DNA of 64,000 bases from Cristatella mucedo (Eukaryota > Bryozoa > Phylactolaemata > Cristatellidae): contig WPIO01000060.1 in assembly GCA_009760855.2 (NCBI GenBank), positions 1,729,501 through 1,793,500 of the forward strand. Reading direction: 5' to 3'. Shown here in pieces: positions 54,530 through 64,000 of this stretch. The notes under the pieces were generated by a model. The model was not told the origin of the DNA. It searched no databases and worked only from the letters and a program-made list of their open reading frames with translations. Made by a program: the position numbers and the translations under genes. Within the stretch, counting starts at the first letter, position 1, and every line of letters starts with the position of its first letter.

Positions 54530-55800
54530 AATGCGATGTATTCCATCTCCATCTGTCTCCCCACAAAGACTACGTGAGTGTTACGCAGGAGAGTTTGGTA
54601 TTGTATAGACCACTCACAACCTAAGTGGCAAGCGGTACACGTTCGGTAGCTAGCAACTTCATCTCACGAAACATAGAGAAAGTGGTAAACTTAGCAGTCA
54701 GGAGAGCAGTTAGTGAGTAACATTGAAGTAGCAGTTTAGTACGGCTGGGAAGGAGGTGCCATAATCGCTAGCAGGAGGGTAGTCGTCGTTTCGTAGGACT
54801 TGTGGAAACGAGTCCGATACTAGGGCCGACCTGTAGAACAAAAGCTATCGCCAGTGGTCTTGAAGGGCAGGAATGGAACCACTACTTTATTTTCCATACG
54901 GGATCTGAGGAAACGCAGCAGTTCAGCTAGGTGTGAAGGAGCTAAGCCGCGGCCGGCAATGTGGATCAGAGAAAGAACTGTACTCAGCATCCACTGGTCA
55001 GCCAGCAGCCATCCTAGGTTATTGTAAAGGAGACAAATAGTCAAACCTCTGGGATTTGTAAACTAGCCTTGCAACCGTAATCAAAGGCAGCTGCAGTAGC
55101 CTAGTGACTATGTTTGGTAGTCAGCTAAAAGGGAATTGAAATGCTAGCCTCTGCGGAAAGCGACCCCAAATCATCAGACGTGATGGCTAACAGTAGAGGC
55201 AGTCTTCTTAAAGAAGTTACCCAAATTTAGGCAACTAGCAAAAAGCATAACTAAATTCCGAGCATTAGCACAACAGCATAACCTATTGGAAGAGCAAACC
55301 CTTTTAGTTCATACACGCATGTGGTTCCCTATAATTAACAGTTCTGTTTCATCGTCAAGTTCAAGGAAATATGCCGACATCAGGATCGACTGTCTGCAAG
55401 GCAAGCATTCAGTTTATCAGCGGCTGAAGCAGATTCCGACGGTTTAAATGACAAAAACTGAGTATCGTCAGCATAAAATTGGCGGTCTATTCATGGGCCC
55501 ACTTTCCCTGAGGTTCAATTAAATGGAGACCAGGTAACGTGGGATTCCACAGGTGACTGGTCTGGTGAATTCAGAGACCTGACCACAACACGACCGGACA
55601 AGTACGATTTGAACCACACTAAGGTCTGCCGGACCGACTGTTCGTAATCGTTCGAGTAGCGATAGTTTTAATAGGAACTGAATATAATCCAGGCTTTTTA
55701 AGTATCGATATAATTATGGCCGGTTTGAAGAACTTTAGTAAAAACCAGTTTTTCTAGAGAAACATTTTACCCTCAGTTATGGCTAGGCTGTTTGTCGACC
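54530..55800 (-). mobile_element. LINE B fragment including RT
   Basis: The minus strand runs from a decayed RT (LERLRTVGPADLS, GIPRYLVSI, FYADDTQF near 55390-55700) through the post-RT region to the 3' end at about 54530. Frameshifted. The tail is eroded. Boundaries are approximate. Confidence 0.75.
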
Positions 55801-57090
55801 AGTGGAGATCACGGAGGGAACGGCAAGGGAGACGAGCTCTTTTTAGTTGACTGTATAAGTATCCACGTCGCATCAGAAACCTTGGAAATTCTCGTAAGGG
55901 CGGTAATAGGTTTTGATTCAAAAATTGCTTTAGTTTAGGGGTTTATGGAGACACGAGTGTATAAGATTTTGTCCTCGAATGATGAAAACTTGTCTGCCGA
56001 GCCGTTAATAAGCTGGCAGTGAGACCTCTCAGAACTGGCAAGTAAAATAAATTACTGTCTCATAAATCTGTTATTGTCTTGACTGGCGGAACTTAAGTTA
56101 GGGTGTTCTAAAACCGTGCATTGTTTGAAGCGGTCGTCGATAATTATGCAAAACGCTGCCTGTCGAACTCTCGCCTTATCATTCAACGCAGCATAGATTA
56201 ATTATTATACCCCAAATAATAGGTCTTCGAGAGCTCCGATTAATGACGACAGAAAGCCGACGTTTCCTCAGAAGAAAAGTGGGACTAGCATCGAGGAGTG
56301 CGACTTTCAGAATAAAAACGGCTACCGCTGAACCCGACCAAATATTGGTTCAAATTCCAATTTGTTTCCAATTTAGCACCAAAATCCGTGGGCTGGCGTC
56401 AACAAACTGGTTTTATTTTATTGATGACACTGCCCATGATCGCTGTGAGAGTGTGCTGTGACACTCGGTATGGTAAGCAGCCGGGACGTGCTATTAGTGG
56501 TTGTTTTGACAAGGGACTCGGTTGGGCGAGAGGGGCGAGGAGAGTCGTGCTTCTCCCGGCTCCGTGTGGAGGTGGAATAAACTGGTGGTGTTGCACGTCG
56601 GCTGGTGTTTTGTGCAGTGCTCGACGGCAATCAAACAACACAAACAGCAGCATCGCCTCAGCCGATTCGTAGCACCGAAATCGCAGTGCTGACGAGTTCT
56701 CTTCTTTGATGGCTCTTTCTTTCTTTCGCTACGCCGTGTCAAGCACTAGATCCGAGTTCGGCATTTCTCTTCATACGAATCTAAACGAACGGTAGTACAT
56801 CAGCGAACCACTGCCCCGGCTCCAACTCGCTACAGCGTCATGAAGCTCACGAAAAAATATTTGAAATCTGCTTTGTCGAAAAGCAGTTGACATTGTTCTA
56901 TACCATTCCATCGAAGGGAATTCTGAGCAGGCCGCCAGCCACCGAATTCCGCGCGTCCACTCCTGGTTCGAGCCTCGGCTTAATTGCCAGGTTTCGAGGC
57001 GGTCGCTTCTCTCACCACTCACCCGTAGCCATCCGGACGCAGTACTTCCCTGCCCGCGACTCGACGGTCGCCGGTGAAGAAGCGACCGTG
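55801..57090. other. No recognisable gene
   Basis: Decayed LINE sequence may continue to about 56080. No coding exon recognised in the rest. Confidence 0.4.
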
Positions 57091-57092
57091 AG

Positions 57093-57330
57093 CAGTGGTG
57101 GCACATTAGGTAAGGCGGTTGCTCTTCCCGACATTGATCCGGATGTTGAGAGTTCGAATCTTGCTGGTGGGCTATCCTTTAAGGCGGTTGCTCTTCCCGA
57201 CATTGATCCGGATGTTGAGAGTTCGAATCTTACTGGTGGGCTATCTTTGATCGGGACTGCAAGTGCGATGGTGATGGCAGTCAAGGCTCTTCTGCTGCTA
57301 TGCAAAAAGAGGCTGTCAAATCAGCTAATA
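57093..57330 (+). repeat. tRNA-derived SINE with duplicated head
   Basis: A SINE copy with a 69-bp tandem duplication (57112-57180 and 57181-57248, one substitution and one gap apart from minor changes) covering the A-box-like TAAGGCGGTTG and the B box AGTTCGAATCTT. The normal body (GCTCTTCTGCTGCTATGC, AAAAAGAGGCTGTCAAATC) follows once. Confidence 0.85.
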
Positions 57331-57658
57331 GCGGCGAAAGGAGCGGCCGACTTCGAGCTCGAGAGCAGCGCACCCAATCTGATTAAAAGCAATCAAATCT
57401 ATACTGAGACACTTTACTTAAATGAGCAATATAAGGCCGGGAAGTGCCTCACCAAAATGCTGCCACTTTTCTGATAAAAGCGAGAAGCAGGTTCAGCGTA
57501 AGAGCATCGCCCAAACTCTCGCGAACACGCCTGCCCTCGCCCCAAGTACTGGGCTTCTGTTACTAGCGGCTTCCGAAACGCTTCCGCCCGATATGCTTAG
57601 TGTCTGCTCTTGTGCTAGCGTGCACCCCCTTGAGAGCGTGCGGAAAGGGAAACGAGGA

Positions 57659-58884
57659 CTACGCGTGCACCGCGAGCTCGCCGCCGATACAGTGTGCCGC
57701 CGCTCGCTCTCTCGCCAGAGCGTCCTCCCGCTCCGCCAGCTCTCGCAGCTCCACGCTGGCCAGCCATCGCTCGAAGCTGGGACCGCGCCGCCGAGATCTC
57801 GTGCTTCCGGTCTGCCGCCGGTGGCCTCCAGCCGAGGCTGCCGACGGGCCATTCGGTCGCTCAGCCTCGAGCTGCTCCGCTAGCCGCTTCTCGTCGAACC
57901 ACTGGGCGAATGTCTTCCGCTTAGAGTTCATCGCCTTCGCCCAGTCCTTAAACTTGGCTTCTTCGAGCTGGCGAGAGTTCGCCCTGCGAAGCCGCTCGTC
58001 GTCGCTCAGGCGTCGCTGCGCCACGCCGGCCAGCCAGTCGGCGTGAGACTGGCCCCCTCCGACGCGGCGACGCCAAGCCGCGCCCACCGTCTCCTCCTCC
58101 TCCGAGTCGATGGCGGCCGCAGCGGCGGCTTTTAGGGATACCCACTCCTCGTAGGAAAACGGCCGCCTGTAGCTCGCCACTGTTTCTGCCGCCGAAGCAG
58201 GCGCTCGAAAGCTGCCGTCGGCTGCCGATTCGCCTGGCTCGGCCCGGTCGAGGTCGAGGCCGCCGACTCGGGTTTTCTCAGCCTTCGCTCTGGCGTCGCC
58301 CAGAGGATCCTCGCCCTCACGAGACGCCCCCTCCGACGTCGTCTGCAGCGCTGCCACCGCTTCCGGCTCCTCTGGGGACTGGAGCGTGCCGCTGGACGGC
58401 TGGTCGCGAGTCGGCGAGCGTTTCGCCGGCCTTCGCTTCGCCTCCAGCCAGCGCTTGTAAGCGCTGGCGTAGCCGAGCGGGTCGGGGCCGCCGACTACGC
58501 CATCGCCCGCATTGCTGGCCAGTATGAATATGCCATGCCGCTGCCGATGCCCTGACGCCGCTGTGGCGGGTTCGCCGGTCGCCGCAGCCGAAGCAGCGAG
58601 GCTCTGGCGCTTCCACAGATTCGACATCTTTTCCTCCTGTCGCTTCTTCGTCAGCCACTTGAGAAAGGCCCTCGAATTGGTTCGAGCCACTGCGTCGTGC
58701 TGCTCCGCGGACCCTCCGTCGCCGCTGCTATCGTCATCGCTGCCGATGTCGTCGCTGCTGGTGCTGGTGCTGCTGCTCTCAGTGTCCGAAATCCCGACAA
58801 ATGCCACGGATTTTCGAGGACCTCGCCGCCGCCGCCGTCCCGCCAGCAGCCGCCCGTGGCTCGGTGGTGACTGCTTCCGAGTGA
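57659..58884 (-). CDS. CCDC34/CCDC181-like coiled-coil protein, last exon
   Basis: A frame of about 400 codons on the minus strand, ending at TAG (57659). An acidic, Ser-rich start (SDTESSSTSTSSDD) is followed by repeated aromatic-x-x-W blocks: FLKWLTKK, YKRWLEAK, YEEWVSLK, FKDWAKAM, FAQWFDEK and FERWLASV. These lie in helical, charged context. The spaced [FY]xxW[LV]xxK pattern is typical of CCDC34 and related ciliary or sperm coiled-coil proteins. The exact orthologue is uncertain. No ATG opens the frame. An acceptor ending TTGAAGAG before 58884 is chosen because it fits the phase of the donor at 60433. TCA at 58870 is an alternative. High GC. Confidence 0.6.
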
Positions 58885-59098
58885 CTCTTCAAGTAACGAA
58901 TAGGCATTGCTGCCGCAGCGCTTCAGATATCTACTGCCGATCGCCTGCTTTGCGGTTGGGGAGTGAGTAAGCGCTGCAATAGACGGGCCGGAGTTGTCCC
59001 CTCCCTCCCTGCCACTCCGTCCTTGATCCGTCGACGTCCAGCAGCGTGCCCGAGGGGCTTCCCGTCCGTCGACCGGCTTCCCCACGGATGCTTGCTCA

Positions 59099-59143
59099 TT
59101 CTGTCTTTCTCTGTCTCTTTCTCTCTGTCTGTCTGTCTGTCTA

Positions 59144-59182
<39 letters not shown>

Positions 59183-59221
59183 GTCGCTCTCTCTGTCGCT
59201 CTCTCTGTCTCTGTCTCTCTG

Positions 59222-59286
<65 letters not shown>

Positions 59287-59308
59287 CTCTCTCTCTCTCT
59301 GTCTCTCT

Positions 59309-59390
<82 letters not shown>

Positions 59391-59399
59391 ATCTCTTTG
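59099..59399. repeat. (CTGT)n/(CT)n microsatellite
   Basis: About 300 bp of CT repeat with CTGT and GTGT interruptions, lying in the intron between the two minus-strand exons. Confidence 0.95.
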
Positions 59400-59883
59400 T
59401 CTCAATCTTGAAGACCTCTGCTTACTATATGGTTTTCCTGCGAGCCCTTTTGGCGGCATCCGAGACGTTCCTGGGAGAAATTTTTTTACATGCAAATAAG
59501 TGTACGTGCTGTAAATAAGTGGTCGAACAGCGGCCGGAAGCCGCAGCAGGCAACCACCAAAAGAACGCCAGGACGACCATCGCCCAATGACTTCGCAGAC
59601 ACACACATTTCTGATCGACGGTATAGCCGGCTTTTCCTTCTTTGGCAGCTAGGAAAGTGCCACTCTCACCTGGTGTTGGGTACGCCTGGCTTATCCACCC
59701 ACTGAGCTCGTACGGTCGAGACAGCGGACCCACTTGCAGCAGCCGCTTCCAGGCTTTCGTGCTGGCCGTGCGGCCCGGTCCCGCGTTTCCGAAATAAACG
59801 GCATCTGCTTGAGCCGTCTTGATCTGTGCGAGACTTCCCGCACAAACTTAACACCTGGTGCTCAACTTTCACTCCTGGATCTT

Positions 59884-60285
59884 AACACACGGATAAGGCG
59901 CTTGCTCTTAATCACCCACGTGGTGGGTTTGAGTCGGCACTGGGCGATCCTTTATTGCCCACTGCAAGCGGTGGTGATAAGAATAATAATAATACATTTG
60001 CATAGCATTCTCAAAGAACTTAATCTTTTTCTCGGCACTTAACATATGCTACAAACGAAGCATGGTCGTGTGGTTAGTAGTGGCATGCTCAATGACAACA
60101 AGCATAACATGGCTAGAGGTCCCATACACCGGGTCAGCGTGCAAATACGGTTAGGGGCAGGATGCCCAGCGTCAGCGTGTATAAGCACACCAAGGACGAA
60201 CTGCACGGATCAAGTAAATGCTGTGATAAATAAACGCGAGATAGCCATTACGGCTCTTCTGCCGATATACAAACGAGGTGGACTT
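59884..60285 (+). repeat. tRNA-derived SINE split by a LINE A tail
   Basis: The head and body (GGATAAGGCGCTTGC, GGGTTTGAGTCGGC, ACTGCAAGCGGTGGTGATA) run to 59979. The rest (ATAGCCATTACGGCTCTTCT, ATACAAACGAGG) resumes at 60240. The gap is a minus-strand LINE A 3' fragment flanked by GATA repeats. Confidence 0.8.
59980..60239 (-). mobile_element. LINE A 3' end inserted in SINE
   Basis: A 260-bp, strongly 5'-truncated LINE A end with AAT tail at 59981-59993 and eroded hairpin (AAGTGCCGAGAAAAAGATT). It is flanked by GATA at 59976-59979 and 60240-60243, a probable target-site duplication. Confidence 0.75.
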
Positions 60286-60432
60286 ACCTAGCGTCGGTCG
60301 CCGCTAACGTCGGCCGCATTTCACCGTCGTCGCCCAACACACCGACCAGGAGAGCCATCTTGCCGCCTCTAGGGCACTCGCAGGTGCGCCGCTGACGAAT
60401 CAGCTCTCGTCCGCTCGCCTCAACCATCTCAC

Positions 60433-60866
60433 CGGGCGACGGCGATGAGACGCGACTTTTCCTAGCTGGGGGGCGGCTGTTCGCCAGCGTGCCCATTCGG
60501 CTGCTCGAAACGTCCGAGCCGCCGATGCCGAGCGATGTCAGCGGCAGCAGCGTCAGAGTCGGCGTTCCGGCCCCGGGCTCGGCGGACGGTGACGCCTCCG
60601 AGGCGAGGCCACTCGGAGGGGTTCCGGAGCGAGCCGCCGCATCGCTGCCGGGACGGCCGCGTCCGCCTACTCTGTCGCACAGCCTGTGGAGAAGGCTCGA
60701 TGCCGCCGCCGACGCGACCGGTGGTCGCTCGCTCCGATCGTGGGCGCCTCGTCGACTCTCCGCATCGACGGCGGCGGCTGCTGCGGTAGTCTGCGACCGC
60801 CGCTGCAGAAGGCTGCTAGACGACGGCTCGGCAGGTGCTTGAGTTTGCTCGAACCGACGCAGGAGC
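60433..60866 (-). CDS. Upstream exon of the same minus-strand gene (probable)
   Basis: The acceptor CACTTCCGTTGCAG| and donor CGCCCG|GTGAGA delimit 434 nt open in one frame (entry phase 2, exit phase 1). It encodes a low-complexity Ser/Pro/Ala/Arg segment (LLRRFEQTQAPAEPSSSSLL, SRVSSPSP), probably disordered. No domain was recognised. The link to the 57.7-58.9 kb exon rests on strand, GC content and phase. The first exon was not found. Confidence 0.4.
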
Positions 60867-61159
60867 CTGCAACGGAAGTGCAAGAGTCGATTTTCGGTGC
60901 TCGAGCAAAAGCGCTTCCCCTACACAGGACCAGCCGTCTACTCAAACCTCGCCATATCCGGCTCGAGCGGTCGTGCCCATGATTTTGCGTTGCCTCCGTT
61001 AGGTAGCCACCACTGATGAATGTTTGAGTTCACGAAAGCGTCTGCCCAAACGACGCTTTCCTAAGACAATTGGCTGTTTTTCATAGAATTGGTAGGGTTC
61101 GTAAGACCAATAGGCGTTAGATGAGACATTATCTATTACCATCAAATTCTGCTCATCTG

Positions 61160-62797
61160 ATCGCATGCGGATCTCATTCAGACTACAGTGTGTGCCCTCC
61201 TCAGCATCCAAATTCTTCTGTGAATTGCAAAACCTCAACAACCGTTACATTGATGCTGTTAAAGCGAAAATATCTTCTTCGGCTCTGCTAGTCAACCCAC
61301 CTTCCGACCTGTCATCATTAGTAGATTGCTACAACACGATCCTTACTGACGTGCTTAACCTGTTTGTACATCTGACTATGCGCCCTCGCCCAGACGGCCG
61401 ATGGTTGACCACTGTTATGTTTAGCAAGCACAAGCTTAAGAAAGCAAACAGAAGATCAGAACTGACTGTCTACGGTCAGGCATAAGAAGATTACTGTAGA
61501 TCCTACCAATCGAACCTTGCAAAGGCCAAGTCGAGCTGTTGCACAAATATCGCTGAATCAGAGATACACAATCCAAAGATGCTTATGTCCACGATTAACC
61601 ACCAGCTTCTAAACCACTCCCAGTTTAGCTTGCGATCCTGACGGGGATCCGGTCAATCGCTTCTCTAACTTCTTTGTCGGAAAGATAGACAAGATCGGAG
61701 AGTTCATCCCTAAAATTAGCACTATCCCCTCAGGACTCCTATCTCTTAAAAACATCAACACGGAACTCGTGTCTCTAAATTCCGTGCACTACCTCGGTGT
61801 TAGAATTCAAGGAGGCCACGAGTGACGGTATTCTAAAAAATTCATCTCTCAGTCAAAGAAGACCATTAGTCTTCTACACCCATATTCAAACTGTTCTGCG
61901 TCTACGATGTTTAGATCTGCTGCTACCCATAAATAACATAAAAAAGAAATGTATCCTTAGTCTCAAGTCATGTCCGTGAACCCTTCAAAAAAGTTGTTTT
62001 GAGGCCACTAATTAAGAACGCTACGCTAGGCCAAGAGGTTAACTTTAGCAGCTTCCGTCCAGTCTCCCTTCTACCGTTCCTATCAAAAACACTAGTTTAA
62101 AAACGAGTTTTGGCAAACCAAGCGAACTCTTATATTGAGACCACAAACTTAGCAAGTAAATTACAATCTGGGCTTGGAGCTAAACACTCTGCAGAGTCAG
62201 CATTGCTTATGATGCATATCGACCTCTGGAATGCAGACTCGGGTAAAGTCTCGCTGCTTGTTTTGCTTAATCTTCCTGCGTTTGATACAATTGATCACCT
62301 CATGCCACTAGAGCGCCACTCATCTTGGCTGGGCATCAATGGCACAGCACGACAATGGTTCAGATAATATCTCAGAGGGAGACTCCATAATATTGATGTA
62401 AACGGACGAAGGTCATCCGAGGAACCACTTAAGTACGGGTTACCATGTGGCTCTGTGCTTGACTCGCTTCTTTTTACAGTTTATACTCTCCCACTTGTTG
62501 ATGCCTGGCACAATCTGGGCTTTCGCGTCTATGCAGACGACACTCACTTAAAACTTTGCTTTGATCCCTTCCAGTCATCCAGCACGTTCAATTCTCTCAA
62601 CTCCCTTGCTGCATGTATTGCTGACATCTGCACGTGGGTGGCAGCGATCTTTCTCAAATTGTATGACGATGCAACCAACTTACTAGTCATGGGAAAATCA
62701 AGTGTGACTCGGAAACTGGAAAGCTTAACTCTTAAAATCGGCTCCTCTTCCAGCATTTCTCCTGATAATCTGCTCAAAATTTGTCCCATTCCAAAGT
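61160..62797 (+). mobile_element. LINE A, longest copy: linker and RT
   Basis: Encodes the pre-RT linker (LNNRYIDAVKAKISSSALLV, PSDLSSLVDCYNTIL), FSNFFVGKIDKIGEF, then the RT: SGLGAKHSAESALLMMHIDL, LLNLPAFDTIDHLM, YGLPCGS-like, FRVYADDTHLKLCFD with an intact YADD, and FLKLYDDATNLLVMGKSSVT. Frameshifts near 61800, 62100 and 62370 inactivate it. It is interrupted at 62797 by a LINE B insertion. Confidence 0.88.
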
Positions 62798-63072
62798 AAT
62801 GTAATGTAATGTACCTCCGTTTGTAACTCCACAAAGTCATAAAGATCACGTGGATTTTACGTACGAGAGTTTTGTATAGCGCACTCACAGCTCAAGCGGC
62901 TTTCGGTACGCATTCGGTAGCCAACAGACTTCGTCTCACGCAACAGAAAGTGGGAAGCATAGCAGAGTCAGGAGAGCAGTTGAGGTAGTGAGTAGCATGA
63001 AAGTAGCAGCTCAGGACCGCTGAAAAGGATGAGCCATAGTCAGCAGTAGGAGAGTATTTGTCGTTTCGCAAG
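62798..63072 (-). mobile_element. LINE B 3' end inserted in LINE A
   Basis: 275 bp of LINE B 3' end with (ACATT)3 tail (plus strand from 62798). It is flanked by perfect AAAGT repeats (62793-62797, 63073-63077). Joining the flanks restores LINE A sequence (TTCCAAAGTGACCTTGC, as at 12.6 kb). Confidence 0.92.
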
Positions 63073-64000
63073 AAAGTGACCTTGCAATAGATGCAATCAA
63101 AAATAGATGCAATCAGCTCCACAGTCAAGTCTGCCTACTTTCAGCTTTTTAACATCGGTAAAATTCGGGCATGCATAGACAGTGATACTACATCCACATT
63201 GGTCCACGTATTTGTGAAATCCCATCTCGACTTCTGGAACTCATAGCTCGCTGGTATCCGGGCCTGTGCAATCAGGCGCCACAGTTGGTGCGAAAGTAAC
63301 TAGGCCACTGCAGAGGGCTGTGCATATGGCTGCCAGGCTAGTTTGCAAATCCCAGAGGTTTGACCACATGTCACCTTTGCTAAAATCCATCCCGTCTCGA
63401 CTTCTGCGACTCACTGCTTACTGGCATACCAGCATGTGCGATCAGGCGATTGCAGCTGGTGAAAAACTCGGCAGCTAGACTTGTCTGTCGTGAGCGTCGC
63501 AGTTGCCACATTACTCCACTTCTCGCCGACCTGCACTGGCTATCAATCAAGCAACGGATTGACTTCAAGGTTTTGTCGCTCACTTTTAGGTCCCTTCATT
63601 CTATGGCTCCAGCCTATCTCTCAGATATACTACCCCATCAGGCCAAGCATCGTACCTCCCGCTTTTCGGAATCCAACAGTCTAGAAATACCTTGTACAAG
63701 CCTCAAATCCTTTGGAGACCGTGCATTTAGTTCGTATGCTCCCAAAGCCTGGAACTCCCTCCCGACCTGCGTCAGAACATCCTCTGACCTGACCATATTT
63801 AAAAGGAACTTAAAAACACACCTATTTAGGAAAGCATTTAGTGGATCCCTCTGATTCGTCCTTGATGTGCTTATGCGTGCTGACACTGTGCATGCTGCCA
63901 CTAACCACATTTGCATGCTGACCCTGTGCATGTCACACCTAACCATATTATTCCTTTTGCTTGTTTTTCAAGCATGATTTTACTTGCCATTTAATTGCAT
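63073..64000 (+). mobile_element. LINE A/B mosaic 3' region, runs off window
   Basis: 63073-63296 is LINE A (ISSTVKSAYFQL-type coding). 63297-63387 is LINE B in the same orientation (MAARLVCKSQRFDHMSPLLK). From 63388 LINE A restarts slightly upstream of where it left off (SRLRFCDSLL-type), continues with HITPLLADLHWLSIKQRIDF and WNSLPTCVRTSSDLTIFKRN, and runs into its 3' UTR at the edge. Confidence 0.88.

Noticed and set aside
58963-59606. Leu/Ser and Arg/Glu repeat ORFs
   Set aside because: Translations of the (CT)n tract at 59.1-59.4 kb.
60489-60842. 117-codon plus-strand ORF
   Set aside because: Shadow of the GC-rich minus-strand exon; no motif and no matching splice partner on the plus strand.

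Overview
The window is animal nuclear DNA: intron-rich genes with GT..AG splice sites, GC-rich exons, long microsatellites, and most of the length made of non-LTR retrotransposon (LINE) and tRNA-derived SINE debris. There is no prokaryotic operon layout and no rRNA gene, and I could not see an intact tRNA gene. The repeat families look like those of invertebrate (probably marine) genomes, but I cannot name the species from the sequence.

Two conserved genes can be assembled exon by exon on the + strand with consistent splice phases. MIS12 (about 3.4-16.8 kb, six exons, 227 codons from the first ATG seen) encodes a kinetochore protein. TEX10/IPI1 (32.8 kb to about 53 kb, 14 phased exons giving 874 codons plus one probable further exon) encodes a Rix1-complex ribosome-biogenesis factor. 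On the - strand, 57.7-60.9 kb holds a two-exon piece of a CCDC34/CCDC181-like coiled-coil gene. A degenerate kelch-like ORF lies at 26.0-26.6 kb (-), and a broken hAT-type (ZMYM1/DUF4371-like) transposase lies at 28.5-30.2 kb (-).

The rest is repeats. LINE A is an L2/CR1-like family whose 3' end folds into a covarying hairpin followed by (ATT)n. LINE B is a related family ending in an (ACATT)n tail. There is a third degenerate LINE copy at 22.2-23.6 kb, a roughly 170-bp tRNA-SINE family (at least 11 copies), and a separate 136-bp tRNA-SINE at 29.15 kb that carries a LINE-A-like hairpin tail. An exactly delimited 1,314-bp solo LTR splits a LINE B reverse transcriptase, and a Ty3/Gypsy integrase remnant sits in a TEX10 intron. 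Long GT, CT, AT and GC microsatellites complete the picture.

The two housekeeping genes sit in and among these repeats. A SINE lies just upstream of the first MIS12 exon, a LINE tail forms the 3' splice region of its last intron, and a 22-bp minisatellite lies just upstream of the TEX10 start codon. I did not find a clear new gene system. The most interesting signals are the LINE/SINE shared 3' hairpin with compensatory changes, and the several clean nested insertions that date the repeat families relative to each other.
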